A stretch of DNA of 64,000 bases, taken from positions 558,001 to 622,000 of the forward strand of contig NC_135554.1 of NCBI RefSeq assembly GCF_964340395.1. Reading direction: 5' to 3'. Numbering within the stretch: the stretch's first letter is position 1; each line of letters opens with the position of its first letter. Source of the DNA: Glandiceps talaboti. Its lineage: Eukaryota; Hemichordata; Enteropneusta; Spengelidae. The translations under genes and the position numbers were made by a program. A model generated the notes under the pieces. That model was not told the DNA's origin. It made no database searches and was given only the letters and a program-made list of their open reading frames with translations. Shown here in pieces: positions 12,143 to 25,213 of this stretch.

Positions 12143-13440
12143 GCGGTGATGTCAAAGTTGAACAGAAAAGTTCTATGAGCATTGTTTTAATACCCCCTAG
12201 TATATTTGACATGAATTTTTGACATATTAAAAACACGATATCAACATATTCTTTGTGATAATAGATTGTGTGGGCGCTTTTAACAACCATTTGGAGAGTG
12301 TGAGGTGAAAGTTTCGGCATAGTATGTCCACAACTCGAGGGGGTACACATCTCTTGGTCGATGCGAAACCCTTTGAGTTGCCGCACTGGGACTGAAGTTT
12401 TTCGGTGAATTTCAATTGTGTTTCAACACCGATGAAATCTTAAGGGTGGCTAAAGCCAAAAAATGTGTGTACATGTATTTCCTGGAACATGCTTTCGGGA
12501 AATAGGGTAGGTAGTAGGGAACCTGTATTTCATTTCGCTTTGACCAAAGAAAAGGGGCAAAATTTAACGTTTTTGTTTTTGAAAATTTTCCTCTTTTCCA
12601 GGACTTTGCTTATTATAAATAAAAAAAAAGAGAAAGGTCTTTCCCATTCTAGCAAAGACAACTCCAGGTGCGGTGCTCACAATTCTTGTACCATACAAAA
12701 CCGTCTGCATACGGATTGCATAAGGATCAGGACTTTTTAATTAGCTTGGCTTTGTAGCGAATGGGAGGTGAAACTTTCAGGGTAGTATGCCGACAACTCA
12801 AGAACGAACACGTCCCTTTGTCAATGCGAAACATTTGGCAAATTTTACCCCCACCCCTACCCTTAAATTTTTGAAAATTCTCCTCCTTTCGCGTGACTTT
12901 CCTTATAAGCAAAAAAAAAAGTCGATGGGTTTGAAATAGGGTGGTCGTGTTCCCGAAAAAAACACATTTTTGTTTCTTGGCCCAGGATAGCTTTTCTCTC
13001 ATATCCCTTATACGCTTGTATGAAATCGGGCAACGTACATGGATGAATCATGATGGGTTAGCAGTTTACCCGCCTTGACACACTGCCACTATTTCAAGAT
13101 AATCATCTATTGGATACCATACGCTGCACCTAATGTCGACCCTTGACCCATTTTAACACTTAGCTGAGAGTCACCTCGTATTTGGGGATTTTGTAAACAA
13201 TTGCAGGAGAACTAAATATAAGGAAAAATATAGAGTTCCCGTGTCTATAGCTACAATTTCATACAAATATACATCTTGATCTGTAGTTACATGTATCTCT
13301 ACTAATAATAGACTGCACTAAGCATGTTTTTTTATGAGTATACCACTGAACTAAGGAAAAAATTAAGATTGTTTCCTATCCCCTCTTGCACCGATCTGAG
13401 CAGGCCATGTCAAGCATTTTTTTTAGCTTACGTGTTAACA
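12143..13440. other. Stretch with no recognised gene
   Basis: Apart from the repeat piece at about 12,690-12,755, only short frames without domains occur. Open frames at 12,465-12,740 and 12,727-13,002 overlap simple or repeat-like sequence. Confidence 0.4.
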
Positions 13441-13469
13441 AAATTTAATTATTATTTGTTCAGACGCGG

Positions 13470-14180
13470 TGCAGTTACATGATGCAACTCATGAAGCAAT
13501 TCGTTGCATGCGACGAGGCTAGCAACTGTGACGGAGCGTGCACACGAAGCAACAAGTTGCATGGTGAGTCGCAAGAGATAACTGTTGCACATGCGTAGAT
13601 ATATAAAAGTTACATGTCATAGAGGTCAAGTCATCTAGCGGCAGGAACTTATAAAATTGCTTATATTTATGAATACAATAACTGAAAATTTGTTGAGGTA
13701 TCGATAGTAAAACTATATTCAATTCGAAGTTCGTTTAGGGCGATGTTGATCTTTCCGACATCGCTACTTGCATTCGTTAGAAGTAAAATTATATTCAGCG
13801 GAAATTAAGCATTCATTGTATACTATTGATGAGTGGTAATCATGGTGATAAATCGAAATTTTATCAAAAATACTTGCCGAAATTTTTACTATTTATACTA
13901 AAAACATGGCGGTCATAACATTGAACGTCATTTGACACGTTGGTATATGTCAAAGGTTATCACTTGCGACGCGACGACGTGGTTACACAGTGCAACTCAT
14001 GAAGCAATTCAAGAAGCAACTTGCGACTCGTCGCTGAAAAACCGACATGTCGGTTTCCTTGTGACGCACCTAGCGACGTCACAAGACCCTGTAACGGAGC
14101 GGGTACATGATGCAATTCGTCGCATGGTGAATGGTGCGTTGCTTGTCGAGTTTCATCATGTAAGCGGGCTATATGCGTGC
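13470..14180. repeat. GCAACTCATGAAGC-type dispersed repeat
   Basis: GCAACTCATGAAGCAATTC occurs at 13,484 and again at 13,992, with related GCAAC/GTTGC words around each. GATGCAATTCGTCGCATGGT occurs at about 14,109 and again at about 15,108. An 18-bp palindrome is centred at about 14,047 (ACCGACATGTCGGT core). The higher GC content and CpG density differ from the flanks, suggesting inserted DNA elements. The 95-codon frame at 13,932-14,219 lies in this repeat and has no recognised domain. Confidence 0.5.
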
Positions 14181-14524
14181 AATGTGATACAACGTGGGTT
14201 GGTCGACAGTAAAAACTAATGCACGATCAACCTTAGACAGCAGAAGGCAGAAGTGTTAATCACTGTAGTGGTGAGAGTCAAAATCAACCTGTATAAATTA
14301 CAGAAACGTGCCAATAGATATGGCTCGACAGAAACAACTTGAAGGCTAAAAAGCATGAGAACTGGTAAATACAATTTCCAGTTGAAACTTTGTTTTGCAG
14401 AGACAGTAAAATGTTTTACAATTTGAATTGCAATCATAAACATACATCTAGGACAGGTCGTTCATTTTCCCTTATGACATTTCGTTTTGAGGGGGGGTTA
14501 AACTAAATCAAAGACGTTACAGTT

Positions 14525-14680
14525 TTGACTACGGTCAGACGAAGCATCTTCGTCCGCCCCTGTCATGACTGCGGCTGGACGGCAACTAGTCCTGCTTGCA
14601 GACTGTGTACGCCTTTCGCTCAGAAGACTCAAGGGATGACTGACTCCGTATGCAAGCAGGCTAGCAGGACTAGACGGCAA
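14525..14680. repeat. Imperfect inverted repeat
   Basis: CTAGTCCTGCTTGCA near 14,587 and TGCAAGCAGGCTAGCAGGACTAG near 14,652 (written here only as a locator) form an imperfect stem, with an 8-bp insertion in the second arm. A GC-rich island in AT-rich DNA. A G-run follows at about 14,729. Confidence 0.5.
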
Positions 14681-14699
14681 TTTGAAATTTGAATCTAGG

Positions 14700-15399
14700 A
14701 TAGTCTAACAGGGGGCATCATCCAAATGGGGGGGGGGGGGGCATCTTATCTTTTTAGGGGCCCTGGCCAATATTATAGTAATTATGAAACATGACGGGTC
14801 AGGCTTGATATATACGAAAAGTGTACCATCCCATGTTTCATCTGGGTCAAAACATTCCTGGAATTTGGCTAATTTACCCAAAATATCTTAATCAAACAAT
14901 CGTCATACGTGATGGAATTAACATGATAAAGAAAACCTACGGTTTATCTTTAAATTTATTCATTTCATTTCTATTCATGGTGGTTCACAACTGTCTCAGT
15001 AACTATTTAGTTTTCCTTCTCAGAGTTGTCAGAGTCAATAAAAAACCAGCTATCTTGATCTTGGGCGTTAGTCTCTAAAACCCTTTCACCACTAATTCAA
15101 GCTACACGATGCAATTCGTCGCATGGTGAATGGTGCATACAGTCTGGCAAAGGTCATGCATACAATGTATGACCCCAATAATATCAGTAGTGTATGTCGT
15201 CGTAAAAGTTAAAACGTTTAGTTGTTTTGCGACCAATATCTTTAGTTTCAGGCATGCGAAATCAGGTGTTTATATATCTTTATGTGCTGTGCCGCTTGTT
15301 CGTTACGTCCAACAGTCTTAGAGTTCTGTGATCATAGTACTTAAGGCAATTAAGAAATTAAACAGAATCATACTGATGGATTTAATAAGTTCAAATCAA
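14700..15399. other. Stretch with no recognised gene
   Basis: Contains a G-run near 14,735 and a short piece of the GATGCAATTCGTCG repeat near 15,108. The frame at 14,821-15,078 has a hydrophobic segment but no recognisable family or splice context. Confidence 0.35.
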
Positions 15400-17480
15400 A
15401 GGTCTCTGAAACAGCAATCAAAAAAGTTCAGATTGTGAAACTCGGCATGCCACATGATTCGATTCGAGTCGATTTGGTAATGAACGTCGAGCAGCAAATC
15501 GACGAAATGCATGTGCTAAGAAATGCACTTGTTGGAATGTTATCTACTAATATTCTATATGTAAGTGTACGCCACGTGTCGTAGTACATGTAAATTAAAT
15601 AAAACAATACACAGCCTTTGGCTTTCTTGCCGACTTCCAGTTTAATAAACAGTTCGCCGGTAAAATCAACGATGTTACGGTGTATTCTGGATGATCTGTG
15701 ACGCGTACGTAAGACAGGTAGTGGTGCCTTGATAGGTGCTTGATATGATTGTCCAATTGTGAACTTACCAGTGTTACGAGTCTAAGAGCTAAATTCATTC
15801 CATTCAGGATATTTTGGTAATTTTCATAACAAACTGTGATATAAAGTCAAAAAGCTTTTTAAAATGTGTATAACACTGTTATGCATTAAACAACAAAAGT
15901 CTTAGGCATCTCAACATCACGTATTTCGGGATTGTTTGTACCAGGTACGATTGAAACGTCAGCAAGTTTAATATGATGTGACGTGACGTGACGTGTTAAT
16001 TTTATAACTTCGAATTCATCATATGATTTCATTGTTCTGTAAAAGTATGAATATAATATTGCACAACCATTTTGTAGTCATTGAGATATGAACTTTTATT
16101 ACTAATCTAGACACGGTGATTGGATATTGAACCTCAGACTTAAAGACGTCATACTCTAAGAATAAGGATTTATGTAAAACTTTAAATGTATATAAGTGTT
16201 TTTTTAGCCCATCTTGAGTAAGGACGGAGACGTCGGATATTTGTCATGTAATAAAATAATCCAAGTCGTTAGCGTGGCGTTCGTTGAAACCAGATATGAA
16301 CGTTTCGTCGTGAGTTCTATTCACGTGACACAGTCCAATATGGTATGGTGTACCTCGTAAAAGATGGATTGAGAAACTGGTTGGTCAACTAATTCGATCA
16401 ACGTTATAACTTAGAGTCTTTAATGGGACAGACTGACGATTGGAACAGTGGGATTGATTACTTCCCCATTATACACAATATATCGATAGACTGCATGGAT
16501 AGCCGGTCAATAACTTTTCACAAGTAACACATTTCCTTGTTACTGATTTCACGACAACGCGATTGCCAGGTATCCAATAGTACTGACGTAGCATTGTGAC
16601 AGCACCTTGTAATCCAATGTGTTTTGAATGGCGATGATGATACTGAACGATGAGACGTGTGAAGTGATGATACTTCGGTAGTAACGCAGGAAACTTTGTT
16701 GTTTCTGTGAGTGGTGCATTGTGGAGACACCCTCCCAAGCGAACAATGTTATCTGTATTAATGACGAACTGTTTCAGTTGTTTCACAAGTTGTTTGTGTT
16801 TTCCCTCGTTTTGAGTAGTTTGATTTCATCTCCATAACAGTCCGATTGAATGCTAACAATCCAAAGTTTCTCTGCAGTCTTAATTTCTTGGGCGGTTATT
16901 TCTCTGGTTACCCGATTCACTGAATAGATCCACGAGTTAGTGAACTAACGGTTGACGTCGATGATCCCGTTAATTCTTGAAGTTTGTATCAGGTTTAGCT
17001 GAATTCACTACCATAGAAGTTTCATGTTAATCTGGTGTTATAGTGTCCGTCAATACCCTAGTAATCTTCACACGGGCCAGTCACCATTCTTCAACCAAAG
17101 TCACCATATAATTCAGATTCGCTTAGTTTTCTTGCGTTGATACCTCGAGTTAGGAGATCAGCTGGATTGTCCTGTGTTGGACAATATAAGAACGTAGTGT
17201 TCAGTAACATCGTACGAATTTCATTCACTCGTTTTGACAAGGCACGGTAGAGTTTTATCACTTCGTAACCAACAAAGCATGATTTGACTGTCCAACCATA
17301 GTGTGCAGTTAGCTGCGTTGCCTGTGCTGGCAAGTACATTACGTACGAATTCCGTTAGTCTAGCTCAAATCAGACAGCCATTAATTCCAATCTGGGTAAA
17401 GTGATTTCCTTGATTGGACCAAGGCGGTTTTTTCCATTGCAAGCGATTATTTTGCGTCACGAACCAGGTACAGGCTAGGC
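15400..17480 (-). pseudogene. BEL/Pao-type retrotransposon pol relic
   Basis: Minus-strand remnant in the expected order RNase H, integrase zinc finger, integrase core. Around 17,390-17,480 one frame reads EITLPRLELMAV. Next, 17,091-17,339 contains CPTQDNPADLLTRG, which is typical of the Pao RNase H/integrase junction. At 16,469-16,786 an H2C2 zinc-binding region is clear (RLGGCLHNAPL, LIVQYHHRHSKHIG, YYWIPGNRVVVKS, CVTCEK). About 15,600-15,700 gives VDFTGELFIKLEVGKKAKG, the start of the integrase core, and about 15,430-15,520 gives FRRFAARRSLPNRL. Multiple frameshifts and stops occur. About 690 bases (15,785-16,465) separate finger and core and look inserted. No LTRs were identified. Inactive. 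Confidence 0.8.
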
Positions 17481-17649
17481 AGCGCAGCTGTATGCATTGG
17501 CGAAACAATGTAATTTGTAATCGGTATTAATACAGTTAATAGTATTGTTATCTGGAAAGTATTGATTTGGCAATACATACCATTGCGTGATTGAGATCTG
17601 ATTCGATTTCACACCATTTTAGTCACTATTTTTTTAGGTAAACATTCGT

Positions 17650-18770
17650 CCCAGTCGAGATTTAATTTCCTCTTGGTCGTTCAGATCACAACGTCATCCA
17701 TCTACTTCCAAAATATAGACCCGTCGTTCAGAGAGAACCCACTTGTACTCGTTCAGTGAAAGTTTGGTCGAATTATTCCATCAAAGAATTGAAAGCTTCT
17801 TTTAAATGTACAGATTGGGGTAAACTCAGCCGCTAATATCTACGAACTTGCAGATTCAGTCTGCAGTTACATTAACTTCTGCGTCAGGTGTAACATTTGT
17901 ATCCAACAGTATGAAGGGACTTCTAAACCAGAAGAAACAAGCGATCATACAACATGATATTGTTGAATTGAAACGGATACAGAAAGAATTAAAATATGAA
18001 ATAAGGGAAGGGAAGGACGAATATAAGAGGAAAGTAGAAAATAATTTTAAAAAGTTTGATATGAGGAAAGTATGGAACGGACTAAAACTTATATGGCAGC
18101 AAAAACACCAATGCTACAGGAGACAATTCAACACACCCGTGCAAATGAACTAAATGCATTCTATAACAGGTTTGATTGCCATGTTTTCTCTATCGAGCAT
18201 AGCGATCAGGAATGAACTGATAGCTGCGTCCTCAAATATCACCGATGGCGAACATCTCTCGACCGACGAGGAAGAGGTGCTTCGGGGTGCTCCACAGTGT
18301 GCTCTCAAACAAAGCATCGCGGCCTGATAATGTTACTCCATGTGTTCTGAACTCGTGCGCTGATCAACTTGCTCGTATTCTGTCTGTCATATTCAATTTG
18401 TACTTTCAGCATGACTTAGCGCCGATGTCATGGAAAACTTCTAATATTGTTTCTGTCCCAAAGAAAGCTGTGATATCATCAATGAACGATCGTAGACCAG
18501 TTGCGTTGACATCAACCGCTATGTAAGTCTGTGAACGAGTAGTTTTACAAATAGTTATAGTCTCTGATTTTATTGACCCATTACAATTTGCCTATCGTAA
18601 GAACAGTGGTATACGTAGAGGATGCAATGTTACATGTTTTAAATAATGTATATTCTCATGTAGAAAAATCTGGAAGTTCAATCAGATTAATGTTCTTCGA
18701 CTTTTCAAGTGCTTTTAACACTATACAGCCACATCTTATCGTTCAGAAACTTTTAGGATGAACTTGTCAC
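17650..18770 (+). pseudogene. LINE fragment, endonuclease C-terminus to RT
   Basis: Plus-strand non-LTR retrotransposon piece. Near 17,685 one frame reads SDHNVIHLLPKYR, the endonuclease C-terminal SDH motif, and continues to WSNYSIKELKASF. At 17,848-18,153 comes the EN-RT linker (KGLLNQKKQAIIQHD, QKELKYEIREGKDEYK). At 18,245-18,526 the first RT blocks appear (NKASRPDNVTP, PMSWKTSNIVSVPKK, NDRRPVALTS). At 18,573-18,761 the catalytic-block region follows (IRLMFFDFSSAFNTIQPH). Frames change several times, and the RT stops before the (F/Y)xDD block. The general style is CR1/jockey-like. It is both 5'- and 3'-truncated and cannot be active. Confidence 0.85.
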
Positions 18771-19960
18771 CTTCAACTGTACATTGAACTTTTAATTACC
18801 TTACGAATAGACCACAGCATTAGCATTTTCGCCTTGATGTGCAGAGGTGATAAATATCCAAGTGGGTCCTTTAGCGATGCAACGTGTTTGACGATATAAG
18901 AAATCGCTCCAAATGAACTACCAAACGAATGTAACCTTATTCATTTAGAGGGGTTGATAAGAAATAAAACTTAGGAAGTAAATAGTAACACCTCAACCAT
19001 TAGCAGTAAAAAGCAAGACCAACGAAATTGAACAAATATATTTGACTTGAAGTTCAGCATACACATGAAAGCGCGGATGGAATGAACAAATAAATGATTC
19101 AGAATTGGAAGATGAAAAGAACACATGTACTTCAATGTCAAAATGTGAAACAAGACAAATGGAACTAAATTATTGAAATACTGTGAATTAATGCACACAA
19201 ATATGAAAAGAAATAAATGACGTTTAAAGATAAAGTATACCGTCAATGTTGTGTGATGAATTGTCAATAAACGAATATTTCCGATCATAACATAATAATT
19301 ACTCAACATCAGGCCTGACTACACAATCACTCACTCAATCATACCTCAGACCACTACGGGTCTGAGATCGTACTGAACCCTCAAACATACTTTTAACAGT
19401 AAATAACCCCAACTAAAAATACATTAGTTAAACTCTATAAAACAGCATATTCATCATAGCAACTCCAAGGGTGAAATAATAAGGCAAAGTATGAACATAA
19501 TTTGGTTGGATACAAGGTTCACAATATTATAAGTAATGACAACAACTTTCTAAGAATCGGTGAGAAAACTTCAAGGCCACGTGAGGACAAATGTAAATGC
19601 ATTTTGACTTCATTTCAGAGTTCATAATGAAAATTACAAAAATATCCTGAATGGAAATACATGTAAGGCGTAATAAAAAAAATTGTGATTACATTCAATT
19701 TTAAAATAGTTGGGTAGGTAGATTTTTTATCTTATTTTATTATATTTTTTTCATGTGTGAGGGTCTAGTTTAGGTTTTCCATTGTTTTCCAAATGGTCTC
19801 AGTGTTGTTTATTTCTTTCTATCAGATGTACAGCCATTACAGATTGGAAAAATAGGTTTATATTGTATTTTAAGTTGGTGTCAGTTTCCGCACCCACTAT
19901 TTCTTGCGAGACTTCACGATTTGTCGAGATTTCGTTAGTATTTTCCTCAAATACGTAAAA
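18771..19960. other. Stretch with no recognised gene
   Basis: AT-rich. The 112-codon minus frame at 18,971-19,309 is hydrophobic but low complexity and has no recognised family. Nothing else was seen. Confidence 0.4.
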
Positions 19961-22900
19961 ACAAGCGACCTATCAGTCAGAATAGCTCCGCTGGTTTTTT
20001 TTTTTATTTTATTTTTTATTTTGGTGACATGTAGTAGTGGTTCAGTTCTTCAGCTCTTTACTATGCAGTTTTGTTTTAGCGATGCAATAAAGTGGTTAGT
20101 GATTTCATATGATGTCTCACTATAAAACACATTTTACACAGAAGTTGGTAATGTATTGTACTTTTATACCATAGTCACCATTTTATAACAAAAATCTACT
20201 GTTATGAAAAATTGCACAAAATCTCAGAAAAAAATGACTGGGAAATGCACACAAGAAAAAGAAGAAAAAAAGAGGATTTTGAGGTTGGCTATAAATTATT
20301 CCAGTGTCTTACAGCTTTAACCCTGGAAAATTTTAATGGTGAATGAAATAAACTAGGGATCTAAAATAATTTTGAGGCAATTTGAATTTCAATTTTCTAA
20401 CAAATTTACCAAGTCAACAACATTCAACTTGTACTAGTTGTAGTAGATATATATATATAGGGAAGAAATGTATTAATCGCCATCTTAGTTTCCGTACGGC
20501 GACAATCCCCAAGTACCCGAAAGAGAGTCATTCTCAGCCAACAGGGTTCGACACTGGAGTAAAAGTCACTATCCCACAGGACTAGTAAAATTGATAACGT
20601 AGTAGTCCTGCAAAAAATTTGGTGGTCCTATCTTTAAGTGCTTTCGCTTGTTCACTTAGGCTCTTCATCTCTCTTAGTTTTTGCTCTACTTCTAATTCAC
20701 TTTTCCAAACCCCATATTTATTTCAAACACTGTTGTAATTGAACTGTCTATTTCGTTGTAGTTGTTTGTGCATCATCAACTCCTTACTGTAATTTTATTC
20801 TCTTTTTTATGTTTTGGAGCTTCTTCTCTTTTTTTGTTGCTTTCTGTGAGTAGTTTGTCTTAATTGGGGGGGGGGGGGAGTAATAAGATGTTATGTGGTC
20901 TTATTTCTAGCTTAAATACTACATAACATTTCTGGTACACATTGATCTAACTATTGCATTTTTAAAAGACAAAAAATTACCTTCCCATAGAGCAAGTCTT
21001 TATAGTGTTGTCCTTTAGTGCATATTAGAATGTATTTACAACATAAAAATAAATAAATTTGAAGGTTACCAGCAGTTACAGCAAAATTTTGTTACTAATT
21101 ACATGTACAAGTCACTTCGTCTATTTTCGTGTCTATGTACTTCCGGGTTGACATAAACGTTAAACGTGATACAGTCGGCCCTATAATTACTAAGAAATGA
21201 CAAAACCGTTCGCAAAATAAAGTTCAGGATTTTAATTTTTCAAACTGAATACCAAAACATGAACACGGAACACGGAATCGTGTCAGTGCATGGATGTATT
21301 AGTGATGTATCACTAATACATCCATGGTCAGTGTTACTAAGTAAGTTAGCAGTTTCATTGTAGGCTGTAAGTTGTACCGGTAAAAAAAACGATCATCACA
21401 TCATGTAGGAAGTACAAAAACATAGAACACATTGTTTTCTTGCTGAATAAACTCACTGAAATAACAACACGGTCAAATTGCGTCTTCGATTTTGACAGCC
21501 ACCATTGTTATGATTGAGCTTCACTAGTTCCGTTGAATGTGGCCGGGTGAACGCCGACATCCAATTTGTACAGCGTTTTTTACAAAGGGAGCTCGTCAAT
21601 AACCTACCGAATAATTAACTCAGAAACGTAGTTTAAATACTAACTGATCTAAGAATTACTGTTCAGAAAGACTACGCATCCGTACATAAATACGAATTCA
21701 TGCGACAAAGATTTCAACTTTACTATTTACTTGTTACAGTGTAGAGGACTTATTATACACATATCATCGTACAACTAATTTTATTGGCTATAATATTAGC
21801 TACATTTGAAAGGTCTCACTTGATTGGCTCATCGTTCGCTATTCCCGTTTTCAAGAGACAGCCAGAATAAAGTGCCACGTAGTACAGCAATGGCGCGAGA
21901 TCGTCTGTTGGGCGACTTTCCCACCGGGTGTGCTTTTCGAAAACTACACAACACATGCTTTTATGACACGGAATCATAGAAAATCTACCCCGTTTCCAAA
22001 CTAATCGTAATTTTATCGCGAATAGACAACCGGAGTTGGTCAAAATAGCAAATTAAAAATCAAATGAATTTTACTATGACCGTGAATTCATCATATAGCC
22101 GGTGGTCTGAATTCTGAGCTCCCTGATATACCTATCGAAAAGTCACTATCCCGTCGGACTACCTGCAATGGGCATTTTAGTAACCTTTACTGGTACATGG
22201 TCTTTACAGAAAGTTACTAGACTCGCGGGATAGCGGACCAGCGTGTATGTCGAACCCTTGCCATACGTTACAGCATAGACCCCTCCTGGTTACAGTGGTA
22301 ACACTCGTTCATGTTCGATTACCTTTCATAAAGAAAACACAACGAAATGGTTGAAGTGATCTTTTTTTTAATTTCTTTTCATCACAACAACAAAATCTGC
22401 GCGATCAAAAGTGTTGTAAACTAAACCAGAAAGAATTATCGGGCTGGCTAAACTTCCCGATGAACTGGAGTAAGGTCCAAGTCCAAGTAAGCCCCGATAG
22501 TACGTGAGAAAATCGTCTCAAACTAGCGATACAACTTTCAAAATATAACTTGACATGTCTTCATTTGTTAGAGTTATACAATTCAAGACGGGGTTTCACT
22601 CGAAAACAACAATTCTGTGAATAATGACACTGAACGCAGCGATTTCTCGGACGATGTTACCACTGCACTGTAACGTATGGCTGACAACGACTTGCTTCTG
22701 GGTTAGTCCCTCGTGCATCCGGGTACTTGGGATTGTCGTCCATTACCACATCAGCAATTTTGACGCTGTAATTTTGCCACCAATATTGATCGTACAAAAA
22801 CAAAACTCCATAAATGAACCACAAAGTACTTTCCCTTTCAAAATGTGGTAATTTTAGAAAGAGTATTATCGTTTTTATTGACGACTGACTCTGTCAAAAA

Positions 22901-23595
22901 CACTTAAGTTCAGGCATGGAAGACTTCTCACAATGATCATGAGCTATGAGGTGCATATACTGGAATGAACCATTCTGTAGGAGGGGTGGTGTGTGAATTG
23001 GATTTGAAGTTTACAAACCTTTTTCGAACAAATATTTGTCATTTGGGCGCACAATGCGTAGAATTAAGACTATAGCACATATTACATTGCTTGTTTGACG
23101 TCAATAGTGTCTTTTGAAAAGTTGCACTTTACCTAAAGTCTCGCGGACTGATTTCCAATATGGCGTCGGTCATTATGCTCATTAACATATTCATTTTTTT
23201 TTCAAATTTCAAAAAAAAAATCATAAAAAATAGAAGAGAAGACGTGCTGACTTGAAATTAACAAATCTAAGTAAGCTACCCCCTGTGCATCAACACACCA
23301 GATATCAAAGCAATCTGACTTGAAGTTTATGAGGAGTTGATGAAAATGTCATTTTTGGAAAAAAAATCATAAAAAATTGAAAATGGCACAGATCAACTTG
23401 GCATGAACAAATCTGAATAGCCTCCCCCCAAGGAACATGCACACCAAATATCGAAGAATTCCGACTGTCACTTTCGGAGTAGATAGTGAAAATATAAAAG
23501 TTTGACGGACACCTATGATTCACTCTACTCTCTATACCTCAATACCCACCTATACCTAAAGCTACGCTTTCAGTTTTCGCTGACAGCGGAGCTAA
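19961..23595 (+). mobile_element. Family A dispersed element, copy A (about 3.6 kb)
   Basis: The 5' end is CAAGCGACCTATCAGTCAG, then AATAGCTCCGCTG and a T-rich run. The 3' end is the hairpin pair AGCTACGCTTTCAG.. / ..CTGACAGCGGAGCT followed by CTAA. The inverse of AGCTCCGCTG recurs at the 3' end, giving a short asymmetric inverted repeat. It is collinear with copy B at 29,263-33,490 over long blocks, with indels. Internal segments at about 20,470 and about 22,700 form an inverted pair. No transposase frame was found, so the copy is non-autonomous. A 3' hairpin ending in CTAA with no clear target duplication is reminiscent of Helitron-type ends, but this class assignment is inference. Confidence 0.7.
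21282..21333. repeat. 38-bp hairpin insertion with 7-bp duplication
   Basis: Perfect 18-bp arms (21,289-21,306 and 21,309-21,326; arm CATGGATGTATTAGTGAT) enclose a 2-nt loop. GTCAGTG occurs immediately on each side (21,282-21,288 and 21,327-21,333). The matching place in copy B (near 30,990) has only one GTCAGTG and no hairpin, so copy B shows the empty site. Confidence 0.9.
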
Positions 23596-24144
23596 AAAGG
23601 TTAGGGTGGGCGTGAAAATCTAGGTGGGGTCGGGTAACCAAAGCTGATTTCATAAGTTCGAGGTCATTAGCGTTGGTACCGGCTGAGCGAACGCACGACA
23701 TTTGGATTAAGCTAATTTAGTCAATGGTTACGTAAGCAGCCTCGTTCACGATAATATGATTATGAAGAACTTTAGTCCTATAAACTTCTGACATACTATC
23801 ATAAGATTGAAAATTGTTATTTTAAATCAAGTCTGTAACCTTTAAGTTTAGAAACACTAGTTTCCCCAGTTCGGTTATCCGTTTTAGCACCTCCAATAAT
23901 CATAATATTAATATATTGAACGAATGAGACAGTTTATCTTAGTATTACCCAATAAGCAACAGGTAGAATGGTATATAAACAGTTGTTTTCGCATTGTGGC
24001 TCAGACTGTGCGTACACCCTGGACCAGTCATGTCGACGTCCAGGGTAATCAACCCAACTTCAACGCCAGTGAATCCAGTGAATAGATTTCTGTTGAACAT
24101 CAATAACCTTAGTGCCATATCAGGGGAGCAGAGATACATGTAAA
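23596..24144. other. Stretch with no recognised gene
   Basis: No supported exon, repeat or RNA gene was recognised between the two dispersed elements. Confidence 0.4.
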
Positions 24145-25091
24145 CAAGCCATTGAGAATGACATAGTCCCCACTATGATTAGGTTTGAAGGAATTATCAC
24201 TACTCTGATCACGGAACAACACTTGTGAACCTAAATCAAACAGACTTAGATATGTTGTGTGTGCTTGTTGGACATGGAACATGCCTACAACAATAAAGGA
24301 TGGGTCAGGTATGGGGGATTGTATCACGACGAAAATGGATATGTACATGTATGTTATAGAACACTGTCCTAATACCAACTTTGAATGAGATCCGTTCAAG
24401 CATGTCTCAATTATGGCTTTGGACATGGAAAATTCGCAAACAAAATAGCTGCCTGGCAGCCATATTGGATCGTATCATGATGAAAATGGATATGCACATG
24501 TATGTCATAGAACAGTGCCCTAATACCAACTTTGAATGAGATCTGTTCAAGCATGTCTGAATTATGGCTTTGGACATGGAAAATTCACAAACAAAATGGC
24601 TGCTAGGTGGCCATATTGGATCGTATCACAACAACAATGAATATGCACATGTATGTCATAGAACACTGTCCTAATACCAACTTTGAATGAGATCTGTTCA
24701 AGCATGTCTGAGTTATGGCTTTGGACATGGAAAATTCGAAAACAAAATGGCTGCCAGGCAGCCATATTGGATCGTATCATGATGAAAATGGCTATGTACA
24801 TTTATGTCATAGAACACTGTCCAAATACCAACTTTGAATGAGATCTGTTCAAGCATGTCTCAGTTATGGCTTTAGACAGGGAAAATTTGCAAACAAAATG
24901 GCTGCTAGGCGGCCATATTGGATCGTATCATGAAACAAATTGATGTGCATATGTATGCCATTGTATGTTGCCCCTGTACCAAGTTTGAAAAAAATCGGTC
25001 CAGGCACCTCCAAGAAACGGCTGCGGACGGACGGATGGACGCACGGACAGACGGAACCCAATCCATAAGTCCCCGTCCCGGGGACTAACAA
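24145..25091 (+). mobile_element. Family B element, copy 1 (151-bp central repeats)
   Basis: It starts with a conserved leader (TTGAGAATGACATAGTCCCC) shared with 28,273. Four tandem units follow, with the landmark CATATTGGAT at 24,461, 24,612, 24,763 and 24,913 (period 150-151). The 3' tail is conserved: ATCGGTCCAGGCACCTCC, then GGACGGACGG-like text, CCCAATCCATAAG and the terminal inverted text AGTCCCCG..CGGGGACTAA. The leader AGTCCCC is inverted at the tail. A leader, central tandem repeats and a hairpin tail match the plan of bivalve pearl elements and Drosophila DINE-1/HINE elements (family knowledge). Minus-strand frames inside are repeat shadows. Confidence 0.75.
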
Positions 25092-25213
25092 GACAGCACT
25101 CGAGCAAATTCTGACTAACACCAAGTTGATCTTAAAGCAGACACGATGAGCTCCTACAATAATACAATGACCTCCAGAAAAAGAAAAAATGAAGCCGACA
25201 GTCAGAGTCAAGG

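Noticed and set aside
1-19960. Many 60-100-codon open frames (for example 475-960, 12,072-12,386, 13,932-14,219)
   Set aside because: Length expected by chance in AT-rich DNA; no domain, no splice support, and several lie in repeats whose other copies do not keep the frame.
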